Shown: positions 33,301-44,542 of the stretch, one piece after another
Layout: every line of letters begins with the position of its first letter
Numbering within the stretch: position 1 is the stretch's first letter
NCBI GenBank assembly: GCA_000750105.3
Contig: JPHH03000007.1
Location: 868,001 to 932,000, forward strand
Source: Tolypocladium sp. Sup5 PDA-1
Taxonomy: Eukaryota > Ascomycota > Sordariomycetes > Hypocreales > Ophiocordycipitaceae
Length of the DNA stretch: 64,000 nucleotides
Reading direction: 5' to 3'
Translations under genes and position numbers: made by a program
Notes under the pieces: generated by a model
The model's input: the letters and a program-made list of their open reading frames with translations, nothing else
Told to the model about the DNA's origin: nothing
Databases searched by the model: none

Positions 33301-34500
33301 ACCGTGCAACCCTTCCCGCAGCCTCCCGCCATCCTAGGGCTGAGCAACACAGCAGCGTCTGAGACAACTCCTGCTCCCCGGATCATGAGGACCGAATCGC
33401 CTTGCATGGCTGCCACAACCACAACTGAGTGCATGCAGCTCGATCCAGCGCCTCCTTGCGTTTCCAGTTCCCAGCCATCCACCTTGCCACCTCGGTACCC
33501 CGGCTCTTCTGGGGTACCCAATCAGTCCACCAGAGGTTGCCAGGATGTAGCGGCAGCGCACTCATCAGATGTCGAGTTTCTCTGGGAGGCCCGACGACGA
33601 CTAACACGCACACATGGCACAACTCCTGTCTGTGCAAGCTGAGAAGCCGAGCTAAGCGACCCAGCCAACTACGGTGCTGATGATGAGGCTCCTCGACAGG
33701 CAAGCTACCATTCAATTGCGGCCAGGGCGTTGTGAGGTGATATCACCTCTGGTCGCCGCCTGCTGGCACGACCAACAACGATCTTCACGTTGATCCGGAG
33801 AGCTTATAGGTGAAGCACAGCGAGCAGTATGAAATGACAGCGCTTGGCTCGGCCTGTCAGAAGGCAAGAAAGTGGCTTTGCTCTCCGACTGGCCCGCGGT
33901 CGGCTATTCTCTCTTTCGCCCTGCCTGCCCTGCTCTCGGGTGGCGGGGAGAGACTAGAGTCGAGGTCTCAATCGACGAGCCAATGCAAGGGGCTTTGTAC
34001 AGACGACATCTGGCTGTGATGGCTTCTCGCGCGAACGAATCCGTTTGTCGACGTAGCTGGCAGGCATCCGCTTGTCTGGATCACGAGTACAAGGTACCTT
34101 GGAGGAGGCTTGGGCGCTCGCCTACAACCCTGGTCGTGCGGGGGAAGGAGCTCGCGTCACTTGTCCGTCCATCCATCCTCTTCCTCGCCTCTCCCCCACT
34201 GACAGCAGTGGCACCAATTGCAAACCCGAGGCTGGCTTGGGGCCATCGTTCGATACTCGTACGGACTGCTTGCGACCGCGGTGCGTTGGGACGCGGGTGG
34301 CAGCCATTTTGCGGGGAGCGAGACGGACGCAAGATCGCCCGTCCCAACCATCCGGGGAAGCCCCAGTTCTAGCTTAGCCCGGCCCTCGATCAACCCCTTC
34401 TTGGCCTTCCAGTCTTCCAGGTGGCGCTCGACGGCCGTTCTGCAGCCCCGGAGCTCATACTGGTTACAGACTGGCACATGATGATTACGCATAGTCCGTA
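30343..34500. other. gene-poor region, left part
   Basis: Many overlapping frames occur on both strands, none with a recognisable domain. Much of 30.9-32.1 kb gives Arg/Ser/Pro-rich or Trp/Gly-rich readings that look like unselected GC-rich DNA. The one patch that looks like coding sequence is listed separately at 33082-33362. The receptor promoter should lie just above 30342. Confidence 0.4.
33082..33362 (+). other. possible exon remnant of an unknown gene
   Basis: A frame that opens after a good splice acceptor (GCTGACG branch site, TGTAG at 33077-33081) reads LATAAAFAFDDLYLWNVKPD and continues to a stop at 33360-33362. It could be joined in phase to a Gln-rich segment ending near 33030 through a GTATGT donor. 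The first 45 residues look protein-like and the rest does not. No start codon or function can be assigned. Confidence 0.2.
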
Positions 34501-35549
34501 TGTACGTTCGTCCCAAACCCAAGCCTGCCAGTTCCTGACGCTGCAAATGCCTCGCTGCATGATGCTAGCGTGGCAACGGCCGCCAACGGCATCCAAGCTT
34601 GCTAAGCTACTGGCTTCCCACGAGCAGTCGCCCACACCTCTCAGGGCCGCCAAAGAGACTTCGGAGATGTGGCTGGCAGCACATGTTTTGCCAATCGCTG
34701 AGGCTGCCCTAAACCTCGCAACCTCGGTGCGCCAAACCGGCCCCCATGGGCCGTTCAGCAGGGGTTGTCAGCCACCCGAGCCTCCCACGTCAAGGCAGCT
34801 CTAAAGTGCCCAACAACAGACGAAGTTCCCGCGCACGATATCACGCCCTGGCGGCTGGCGTCGTATGTTCTGGAATGACAACTTGGCGACTGCAAGCAGG
34901 CCGCCGATAGCGCCTTGTTTTCACCGGTCCGTCCTTGGGACAGGTGAATTGGAAGTGACACGCCGAACCACAGCCTCTTCGGGATCGCGGAAGCCATGAG
35001 ACACTCCTAGGCTTACGTGCTCCGTCGTGAAACTGAAAGACGGGTCGTACGGCACCGACGTCAGTCATGAGCATCACCGCCATTTACGCCGGGCAGTTTG
35101 CTTGCCAGCCTGCTCGCCAACTAATTACACCTCGTGGTGGTTGCGTCGTGCCCCAGTCGGGCTGTCATCTCCCCCAGCTTCACATCCTGCCGCCGATCAC
35201 GAAGCTGCCGAGCAAACCTGGGGTCTCCAGACTATCGACTCGGCTCACATCCACATTTTCAGAATTTTACGATGGAGTTCCCCTCCTTCTCTCCGCAATG
35301 CGCAGTGACGCTCGGCTCAGGAGGGGGTGGTGGCTTGTGGTCCCAGTGACTCGGATATCATTCGAGGGTGCTCTGACATGTGAGTTCAAGACCAGACATG
35401 CAAGCACATCCGTCGCGCCGCAGAGAAGGAAAGCTTCGAAAGCCAGCGGCGGACTCCGTCATTTGGCTTACATGCCAACTCGCTAGTATTACACTCGGTA
35501 CGGACAGGACCTGGAACCACTCCCGTCGCGCGGGATACAGGGTTTGCGC

Positions 35550-35566
35550 TACGAAGTACGAAGTAC
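35550..35566. repeat. GTAC-type repeat copy
   Basis: TACGAAGTACGAAGTAC: two GAA-spaced units sharing the middle GTAC. Confidence 0.75.
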
Positions 35567-35874
35567 TGATGAGCGGCAGACTCGAACCAGATTGTATCCC
35601 GCGAACACGGGGAGGGGCATTAAGAGCAAGTCTTATCGTTTTTCTAGAACACTGTTGACAGGGCGGGACAAACTGGCAACTCCCTCATTCGGAAAGGCCC
35701 CGCGGGTATTACCTCGCCAGACACGTTTCGCGACACCTCTCAACTGCAGTGCGAGTCTGGTTCTCGGCTTCCAGCTGCGTCCGTCCCTTCTTCCACACCT
35801 CCACACCTCCACAGCGGCTCACCAACAAGTTCCTTGGTGGACTTCTGTACGAGTACGGCGCCCTTGTGCATACA

Positions 35875-35892
35875 GTACTTCGTACGGACTAC
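35875..35892. repeat. GTAC-type repeat copy
   Basis: GTACTTCGTACGGACTAC: a full TTC-spaced unit followed by the GGACTAC variant. Confidence 0.75.
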
Positions 35893-38026
35893 GGATACAG
35901 TGCTGCAAACTGCCCCACTGGTGAGACCAGAGGGGCCTTGCATGACGGTTGGCGGAGTCTCGATGAACGCCGGGTTGGGTAGGCAGCATCCGTTGGCTGC
36001 CCCTGGTCTAATGCGCCTTTCTGCAGTGAGAATTCCCCATGCTTGCATCTTGGATTTGCTTGCATCGGCGAATGGCCCGACGCCTGCAGCCGTGCTCGCC
36101 GCCATCCTTGCCCCTCGCTACAGTCGTGCCCAAGTCTTCAGGAACAAAAGCGATTTCATGAGCCGGAAGCACGACAGCTTCGAGAACGGAACTGGTACGG
36201 ACTATTGCCAAATGACATTCGTCCCCGTCTAGAGAAGGCTTAAAAGTGGCACCGACATCGATCATCTTGACCCGATATCGATGGTGGCTCCGAGAGAGAT
36301 GCATCCACATTGGATAGCGCGGGCTTGGGGAAATTGCCGGCTACGCCTTTTTGGTTCGACTTGCGAGACGGCTTGGGAAGACCGTCTTCAAATTTCCACC
36401 TCGCACGGGTCGGAAGTGAAGCTACGGAGCACCGTTAGCTGTCAAATTGCCCCCTTGTCACCCTACAGGTCCGAACAATGCTGGAATCGGCTTCTTGCAG
36501 TGGCCCTCCACGGCCGATCCATTCGGCCGGTTCTGTGGTTGTATTCTAGTATGACTCGACTCCCTCGCTGCACACAACATCCTTGTGTCACCGTCGATTG
36601 CACCGTTGCATCACCGGTAAGGTGCGTCTTGCCCCTTGGACATTCCAGTCCAGCGGACGTCTTCTTCCGTTTCGCGAGCGGAAACGGGCCGCCGGCCGGC
36701 GTGTCCCCGTCTCGCCGTAGACTCGGCCGCGAGAACAGGGAAGGTCGTTGGACATGCCCCAAAAGCCACGATGGCACAAGCGAGGGCGCGTTCGCTTGAA
36801 TCATTGGTGTCGTTGTGCGCCCAGACAAGCTCTGCTGCATTCAGGCCGTCTGGCAGTTGAAACACGCCTTTCGACGAGCGTTCGGGTCTGGCCGCTGTCG
36901 TGCAACTCGCTTGCATTAAGTTGGGGCTCGGGCCGGTAGCCCCGTTGCCACCGGCTTGAAGCTTAATCAAGCATATGTATGCGGCTGTCAACAGCATGGG
37001 CGCACCAAGATTGATGGAAGCAAGAACATCCGGCGCCCAGAATGTGGCTGTGGCGATTGCGTAGACAGCTCGCATTGCCCATGAGCAGCCCGCGCCGGAG
37101 GTTCGACTTTTGAGCGTCAACAGACGCGGACAGGAGGCAGAATGGGCACAGAGTCCGTCCTCTGGAGCCAAGACAACAATGAACGACATGCCAAGCAGCC
37201 TGACAACCTGGCACATGGAGCCTTGGAGGTTTCTGGAACTGAGTGGGCACTCTGTTCGCAAGCCCATGCACGGCAACTTTGCCCAACGCCAGAGTAAACA
37301 GATTCCACAACAGCGTTTGAAATGGCGTGACGACGCAGGAGAATGCTACAAACTGCTCTGTAGAGCCTCATGCCATCAAGGAGACGGAATCATGCGATCG
37401 ATCTACGTTCCTATGAACGTTGGCTGCTACGGTTGACTTGACTGTCCAGTGTGGGTGCGGCTCGACACCAAACCCGTTGGGCTTCACTGCTGTGCAACAC
37501 AACTCTGCACTTCTGCAGCCCGAATCACTGCCTCTGCATCATTCTACAGGCGGTCACTGTGATATGACGTTCTTGGCGAGCTACAAGACGCGATTATCAC
37601 AGCCATGATGTACACCATTGCGGTTTCTAAGCAAGCAGGCGGCCTGCGGACGGCGCCAAGGCGGAGCTTTGTGGTTCTGTTGCCTCGTTCTTGTGCAGTT
37701 TCTACTGCTACGATGTTGAATTTGGCCTCTAGTGTGAGTCACGGATTCACGGTCGCGGAGTATTATTGTCCTCTGAGCCCGCAAACGATGGTGTGAAGCG
37801 TCAACCCTTCAACGGCTTCGTCATCTTGCAGCTCTGCAGTTGAGCTCCTGCTTACAAAACTCCGTGGACGAGATATTATACTTGTGGGCTTGAAATTCGT
37901 CGTGAGTGAGTATCAAAGCCGGCGACATGACCCGCGATTAACCTTTCAGAATGACAAGACAAGCCAAGCAACTTCAACCTCAACAACACAGGTCGGTATA
38001 TAATCACACAAGTTCAGCGCCTCACC

Positions 38027-38943
38027 ATGTCTTCACAACGAGCCACTTTGCTCGGCATCGGCAACACGGGTGCGGCCCTGGGCCAGGCCCTGCTCGAGGC
38101 CGGGACGACCATCACCATTTGGAACAGAGCCTCAGATCGTCCTCAGATCAAGTCCCTGGTCGAAGCCGGTGCCGACTTCCAGGCGGATTTCGGAAATGCC
38201 CTTTGACGAAACGACGGCGTCGTCATCATATGAGTTCTGGATTACGAAACGATGTAGTCCGTACACCGTCGTGCGCTCCGCTGCCGGCAGTCTCGGCGGC
38301 AAGACCACCGTCAACCTCACCACCGGCACTCCAAAGCAGGCCAGGGAGGCAGAGACTTGGTTCAAGCAGCACGGGGCCTCGCGCTACTTCGACGGCGGCA
38401 TCATGGGCACGCCAGAGATGGTTGGCACGGAGCACACCATCATTGTGTACAGGGGCGAGAGCGAGGAGAGCTTCTCTAGCAGCCTCTCTGAGCTGCTCCA
38501 GCCCCTCGGAAGCGTGCATTACGAAGCCCCTGACCCGGGGGCGGCGGCCATGCTCGACATCGCCGTCCTCTCGACCATGTACGGCATGTTCAGCGGCGCC
38601 TTCGTCGGCATGGCCCTGCTCAAACGACAGCGTCCCCACGCCGGAAACGCTTCTCGCGGCGGCGAGCCCAACACACCACGCCCGGAGTGGGTAGGGCGAT
38701 GATCCCGCTGGTCGGCTCGCTGGTCCCGTACCTGAGCCAGATGTCCCGGGCCGCGGACGAGAAGCGGTGGGGTACGGCCTGGGCATGCAGCTCACGGCCC
38801 TGAGGAACGTCCTGCAGGCCTGCGAGGAAGAAGGGGTCGACGCGAGCGCGCTGGAAGAGCTGGCGGCGAACATGCAGCGCGGCGTGGACGAGACGGGCGG
38901 GGACCGGGGGGTTGCGATTGCCGGCAAATACCTGCTCAAGTAG
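38027..38943 (+). pseudogene. broken NAD(P)-binding 6-phosphogluconate-dehydrogenase/imine-reductase-like gene
   Basis: ATG 38027 opens a Rossmann fold (TLLGIGNTGAALGQALLEAG, then TITIWNRASDRPQIKSLVEAGADF). After GNAL the same frame meets TGA, then RNDGVVII, a second TGA, VLDYETM and a TAG. The homologous continuation AAGSLGGKTTVNLTTGTPKQARE resumes in another frame and runs well to MYGMFSGAFVGMALLKRQ. Further frame changes are needed to reach MIPLVGSLVPYLSQMSRAADEK and finally YGLGMQLTALRNVLQACEEEG, ending at TAG 38941-38943. Intact relatives in filamentous fungi are about 300 residues and reduce imines or act on beta-hydroxyacids. At least three stops and three frame shifts make this a pseudogene. 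The third stop lies in a copy of the GTAC-type repeat. The high identity of the remaining blocks to a functional pattern suggests fairly recent decay. Confidence 0.8.
38255..38265. repeat. GTAC-type repeat variant inside the pseudogene
   Basis: GTAGTCCGTAC, the degenerate form also seen at 46.4, 56.1 and 63.3 kb. In the original reading frame it supplies the stop codon TAG (38256-38258). Confidence 0.6.
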
Positions 38944-41900
38944 GTATAGACGGCACTTGCGAATGAAGCCGTATTTGGGTTGGAGACTCCGAGGCCTTGT
39001 TGAGAGGTGGATGTGCGAGTGAAGACTCCACCATGGTCCCTTGCAGTTGCGGGCCTGGCCCATCTTGTCATCGTCGTTTGACTCGCCAAGTCGATTGCAA
39101 GGCGATCAACCGGGTCACCGCGTGGAGTTCCAAACGAGTTGAGCCAGGGTGGTATCTTTGGTGAGTTGACGCCATCTGACTTGTCTGATCCACTGGAACT
39201 TCTATGTCACAGTGACTCACTGGCGCGCATCCGATATCTGCGAGGTGGCGTTGGCTCTTCACGGTCTCCGAAGCCTCCACTTTGCGGCCTGCTATCACGG
39301 TGGCGCAATACCCTCATATTACTGCGTGTACGGACTATTCTGGTAAATGGAAAAGAAGCAGCACACACGTGGACCTACTTGTCGGGCATTGTAAGTTACT
39401 GGGTCTTCAGCAAATGCCACACATGGCTGACCATGGACGACAAAAGGCCTGTTTCGGCTTCCCAGCGGCGCGTCGGGCCGCGGCGGAGACGGTTCCCAGT
39501 CGGACTGGAAACCCATGGGGTTGGAGCAGCTGAGACGGACTTGAGAGTCGTTGAAGGGTTTGCGGGCCGCTCGATGGTCTGAACGTACTCGTAGGTATGT
39601 TTTGAGTCAGTGGACCAATTCGTCCTTGGGTGTGCATGAATGATCAACGACTTGACAGACAGCACGGCATCTGGGTTAGGGGAGAAAGCTCTGGGCAGGG
39701 CTTCTGAAACTGCAGGCCCCAGGGCACAAAGCCCATGTGGGCGAATTGTGATTTCTGACGTGCCCTCTCTCGGGGGCAGTTCGTCGACGTTGCCACGACC
39801 CTGGTTCCCGGCTTCTGGAATGGTTACATATGTACGAGTACAGAAGAGTCCCCAGGGGGGTGTGCTTCTACGGACTAGCTCCAGGAACAAGGCACATAGC
39901 GACGGCGACGAGCGTTTGCCGCACAGACGGCCTCTAGCCCACTTACCTTTACCACGTATCCACGGCGCTGGGTCCATGGCGCCGGGGGGACCGGCGGTTG
40001 TTATCAAAGCGGGAAGGATTCATTCACAACGATCCACAAGGTATTATCCGTATGTAGGTGTGTTGTTGAAGGTCTTGACAGCCAGTCTCGGTGTTCCCCT
40101 TGATACAGCCAAGCATCCCGCGCCACTTCGTACGATGATGCGCTCCCTGGAGCATGGGGCGAAATGAGTCGGCGCAGAACCCGGAACGCGTGCAACAACC
40201 CGTTGGTCATGCCGCTACAAGACATATCGGGCCTATTGAACAGAGGCCCTAGTTTGTGCGACGCGGGATGTCTTCATCACTCAAAAAAGTGACACAAAGC
40301 GCGGCTCGCCCCTGCCCCCGTTGTTGGCCGTTGCTCTCTACTTTCTTTGCCCGCGTTTTGCCAAAAGTCGCTGGCTGGTGTGCGGCCGGCACCGAATACT
40401 TACTCGTACTACGGACGAGGGTGGGCTTCGGATATAGCGGGCGGCCGCCCCCCAGGATCAACCCCCGTTACAGCATCTACGGGCCTCGAATAGTAAAATT
40501 AAATTGCCAGTATCCGTATCCGTAACTGTCTCCGTTCTCCGTGCCCGCGTTTCGACAGAGGGCGGTTGGCGTTTGCCGAGGCAGCTCGAAGGGGAAGCTG
40601 GGTCGCGCCGATCACGATGGGGGTTACATTGAGAGCCAGCAGCACCGATGATCCATCTTGCCCTGCGCCAAGGCTTGCATGTACTCGTAATTACCAGCAC
40701 TCAGCACACAGATAGCCCTTCAGCTCGACGGCGCCGCTGCGGCTGAAGGTCCTTTGCTTCTTGGGGCTCATCTTGAGTAATGCATAAACTCCACCGCGAA
40801 CCCCGAGGGGTCGCGGGTGCGCAGTGGAGCGGAGCGGCGTGCCACGGCCGGCGGACGGTTTCTTCCTTGGGCATGTCGTCCGAGCGTCGGTGCCCCATCG
40901 GGTCTTGTTGGGCGTCATGCTACTCCGTACATACTCGTAGTTACTGATTCCGAGAGAGCCGTTGCGGCCTGCTTCGGTCGGGGCTGCTTCTTGAGCCCCG
41001 TCTGCCCTCCGATCTTTGTGAGCGCGCGCTTGTGGCGCTGCCTCTGCCAGTGTTATCGGACACTCGAGGCCGTCTCATACCGCTGCGGCACCGAGGTCAG
41101 TCCTCCAGTTGTGCCGCGAGTCTTGTTGTCTTGGTCACTGTTGTTGCAGGGCGTGCGAGGGATCTGCTGAGATGCGATTGATCAATTGCAAGAACGCGTT
41201 CACGGGAGGGGCCGGCTTGGATGAAACGCTGCCAGTCTGTGCGACCCGGAATCAGCTGTGCCCGCACTTGCAGCGCTGGAGCAAAGCTTGGCACGGCTCA
41301 ACCGTTTCACCTTGAGAGGCCGTGGCGCTGCATGGCTTCAATTTTTTTATTTTTTTCCAGAATATAGTTTGCATCTGCTGCAGACGTCCTATGCTACCAG
41401 CATGGTTGATGCCACGTAGTCGTGGGTTTGGATCTGGACTGGGACTCGGCGCAAACCAGCAGACCGGTTGCCTTCTGTGATTCCACATCGTGTGAGGCCA
41501 GTTCTCGAGTCACCCGGGGAATGCAGCAGCAAGTGTCCTTCTGCAGCCAATTGTGAGGCAACGGGTCTGTCAGATATGCTTTCCGATTGTCCTTTTGGCC
41601 GTCTGTCCATTTGAGGAAGCTCGTAGACTTGCAACAGGCAGGTGGTGCAAGTTGCATCACGGGAGTTGCATTGTGTGGTTCCCAGCCTCTCAATCCAACA
41701 AGGGAGAACAGGTCGCCAGATCTAGTCAATTGGCCTGATAATCAACAGTGAACATACTCGTACATCATATTCCGTCGAGTGAAGCGAGATCTCTCATCCT
41801 GCATCTCATCGACTACTCTTACACGTGCGGGATGAGGTGGGCATTGATCGTTGTTTTATTCGATGCCTCTGACGGAAGTCTACAGGGTAAGTCTCCTTGT

Positions 41901-42636
41901 AACCATGAAATGAGTGTTCACCACGAACCCTTGACTTATACAATACGACAGGCGCGCAACATGCGACGCTTGTGGGATGGTGGCGATGACTTACAGCTGC
42001 TCCCTCCACCAACGACCATCGCACCCTTATATAACCCGCATCCATCTCACGCGCCAGAGGGAACCGGAAAGCGACTTCAAAACCCCACGGCAGGTCAAGC
42101 ATCGCACCGAGAGAAGAACTGTCATGGACGATGCAAGGTTGTTCACGACCACTCAAGGTGAAGCGTCACGAGAGATCGGGGTACAGGGTAGGCTACTTAG
42201 CCCCGCTTCCGAGTTCGGCTCGGAAGGCAGCGACATAGGGCCTGATGGTCCCAACAATACCTTCACTTTTCAAGAGACCTGGGCGTGCGATTTCGGAAGC
42301 CCCGGGTTTGCTCACAGACATCTGGGAATTGAACCCGAACCGTGGGTTTGTTGATGCGTGGCGTCGTTGCTGTTCTCGGTTCTCGCCTGCCCCGCATCGA
42401 CAAGCTGGGGCCCTTATCTGTCACGGGCTTCACTGCGAACCTCAGTTCAACCTCTGAGCACGCATACTATCTCCGTGCTGCATCACGACTCGACGCGGCT
42501 CATCCACCAAAGAACGAGCCCGTGATCCGAGAGGCCCCACACGACTCGAGACAACCCTGCGAGAGGCATTTCATCCGCCCGGCGCTCGCGGTGGTTGAGT
42601 TTTCACCGGTGCTTCTTGGGCCCGCCGCAAGCCGAG
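38944..42636. other. intergenic region, no convincing gene
   Basis: Frames on both strands overlap without domains or good start contexts. A GTAC-type repeat (40921-40930) is present. A strong hairpin around 42209-42227 (TTCCGAGTTCGGCTCGGAA) resembles a tRNA T-arm, but the rest of a tRNA cannot be drawn around it. The last few hundred bases should hold the FolB-protein promoter. Confidence 0.4.
40921..40930. repeat. GTAC-type repeat copy (partial)
   Basis: TACTCCGTAC, followed shortly by TACTCGTAG. Confidence 0.6.
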
Positions 42637-43617
42637 ATGTCGGTTGCTCCACGAAGCCTGTGGAATATACATGTTGCCGTCGGCGAGGCTCCCGCGGTCG
42701 TGCGGGTGAACAACTTGCAAGCCACCGTCAAGGGCCCCAACGATGCCTGGGGCAGGCGGAACAGGCCGCAGCCGATACAGATATCCGTCAAGGTCGAGCT
42801 GCGGAAGCCCTTCAGCGCCACATCGCGAGCCGACGCCCTCGCCTCCGACACGGTGCACTACGGCCAGCTGAGCAAGGCCATCCTCACAAGCCTCGAGCGC
42901 CTGGCCAACGAGACGGCCGCCGAGAGGGCGCCCTGGCCCTTCTCCCTGTCCGAGGTCCTGACGTACGTCTGGCTGGACCTCACCGGCTTCTACCCCACGG
43001 GGGAGCGCGCCGAGGGCCAGGAGCCCTTCCTGGACACGTCTGTCGTGCGCTGCCTGGAGATGACGGCCCATCTGCCCAAGGCGTCCCTGGTGGGCGACGG
43101 CGTGAGCTTCGCCTTTACGGGCGTCTTTGGCAACGACCTGAACGGCACGTCGATGCGGCTGTACGGGCGGACGCTGAAGCTACACAACCTGCGGGTGCCG
43201 ACGCTCATTGGGATAAATGACAACGAGAGGGAGGCGAAGCAGGCGGCCGTGGTGAACGTGGAGATTGACAACTTTGAGGCGGCCAACGACATCTTCAACT
43301 CGCTCGAAGCCAAAATCGTCGATGTGAGTCAAGCATGAATATGAACCGTGAACCGTGAACCGTGAACTGGCATGACTGACCCGCGCAAACAGAGAATGGA
43401 GAACACGACCTTTGGCACCCTCGAGGCGCTGGTCGTGGATCTCTCGGAAACGATAACGCTGTACCTGAGGGTGGAGGGGGAGGAGCCCCGGGACGGGACA
43501 GGCTCGCAGCTCAAGATTGCAGTGGAAAAGCCGTTGGCGGTACCCTTTGCGGACGCGCCGTGCGTGGAGCTGAGGACGAACACGAGGGATGTGCCGCTCC
43601 CGGCCATGTATAACTAA
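42637..43617 (+). CDS. dihydroneopterin-aldolase (FolB) domain protein, tandem FolB halves
   Basis: Two exons (42637-43323, 43393-43617) encode 303 residues. Two FolB-like modules are visible. The first has VRVNNLQATVKGPNDAWGRR, PIQISVKVELRKPF and SDTVHYGQLSKAILTSLE. The second starts with LRVPTLIGINDNEREAKQAAVVNVEI and continues across the intron with TTFGTLEALVVDLSETI. FolB converts dihydroneopterin to hydroxymethyl-dihydropterin and glycolaldehyde in folate synthesis. Fungi normally place this activity in the trifunctional Fol1 protein, so a free FolB protein may serve another pteridine reaction or regulation; activity is not proven here. The start is the first ATG of the frame; upstream in-frame codons lack an ATG. 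The intron carries a short tandem repeat. The next gene is convergent, with 197 bases between the stop codons. Confidence 0.82.
43343..43367. repeat. 7-base tandem repeat inside an intron
   Basis: GAACCGT repeats three and a half times in the only intron of the FolB gene. Confidence 0.75.
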
Positions 43618-43814
43618 GGTAGTGGAAATGGAGAGCAAAGTACGGAGAAGTCTTGGATATCCAATGGAACTGGTTCACGACGCCATCGTTGCGTCGCCGT
43701 CCAGTGGTATATATGCCTGCCGAAATCCCTACAAAAAGCAAACGTCTATCCAACTCCGGCTGTACCCAAGCAAAGGCAATTCGGATCCAAAAGCAAAAAG
43801 CGAAGCTAGAAATG

Positions 43815-44542
43815 TTACAGATCCGCCTTGTCACACTGTGGGATGTCGCCGTTTGTGATTTCACGGATGAAGTCGGGGTCGGGGTCGAACATCATGACGT
43901 GGAAGTGCTCGACGGCGTGGATGGACTTGATCGCCCACCAGTTCTTGAACCACATGACCTGGGGCGAGTCAATACTCACTCCAGGGTTAGTGCAGCAACC
44001 AAGGTGCTTACCTGGCTAGGTGGGACGCGCGACCGAAAGGTCGTCGACATAAAGGCATCAATCTCCGCCCGCGCCCTGTCCGTCAAGTCGCCCGTCGCCG
44101 GGTCCGTCTTGAGCTCGAACTTGGTCCAGACGACGAGGTGCACGATGCGCGGGTCCAGGCCGTAGGGCCAGTCGTTGTGGACGATCCTGACGTCGTCTGC
44201 GTACCGGAAGGGCTCGCCGCGGGCGCGGACGGGCTCGTGCCAGCGCAGGCGCTCGCGGAGGACGAAGTCGGCGACGGAGCCGTACTGGCGGGCCAGGCGG
44301 TGCGAGCAGGCCTTGTAGCGGCGCAGCTGCGAGGGTACGCGCTGGAAGACCTCGAGGCGGTTGGAGGCGATGATGTCGCAGACCTCGGGCCACGTGCGGA
44401 GGGTGTAGGCCGCGTCCGGGGAGCCGACGACGCGGCGGTCCTTGTCGTTGAGGTTGCGGAGGAAGGCCGGGCACTCGGCCGTCTTTTCCTTGTCGGGGAC
44501 GTTGTAGTGCCAATAGGGGATGACTTCTTCGAGGGAGCCCAT
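43815..44542 (-). CDS. N-acetylglucosamine-induced protein 1 family (DUF3605)
   Basis: Two exons (44542-44012, 43958-43815) encode 224 residues. The sequence opens MGSLEEVIPYWHYNVP, has FLRNLNDKDRRVVGSPDAAY, a helical middle with LEVFQRVPSQLRRYKACSHRLARQYGSVADFVLRERLRW, then VRIVHNDWPYGLDPRIVHLVVWTKFELK, and ends VMWFKNWWAIKSIHAVEHFHVMMFDPDPDFIREITNGDIPQCDK. This pattern, with the HNDWPYG and NWW...HVEHFHV-like blocks, is that of the fungal family named after an N-acetylglucosamine-induced Candida protein. The molecular role is unknown. A donor of type GTAAGC and the acceptor CCCCAG keep the frame. The gene converges on the FolB gene. Confidence 0.82.

Larger units (their letters stand above)
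34501..38026. other. gene-poor region, right part
   Basis: No supported gene. A minus-strand ATG-started frame at 36611-37267 (218 residues) has two hydrophobic segments (for example ATATFWAPDVLASINLGAPM), but no recognisable family and no clean promoter context. It may be chance or a decayed membrane protein. Two clusters of the GTAC-type repeat lie at 35.5-35.9 kb. Confidence 0.35.

Noticed and set aside
36611..37267. Minus-strand frame of 218 residues with two hydrophobic segments
   Set aside because: It has an ATG, but no family, weak codon bias and no promoter or splice context; kept only as a remark in the regional entry.
42195..42240. Strong hairpin TTCCGAGTTCGGCTCGGAA looking like a T-arm or 5S-like stem
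   Set aside because: The loop lacks the TTC-purine-A pattern and there is no acceptor stem or 5S consensus around it.
30343..42636. Possible repeat-induced point mutation as the cause of the gene-poor block
   Set aside because: By eye there is no A/T-rich shift and no excess of TA over AT. The pseudogene stops include TGA and TAG, but these come together with indels.
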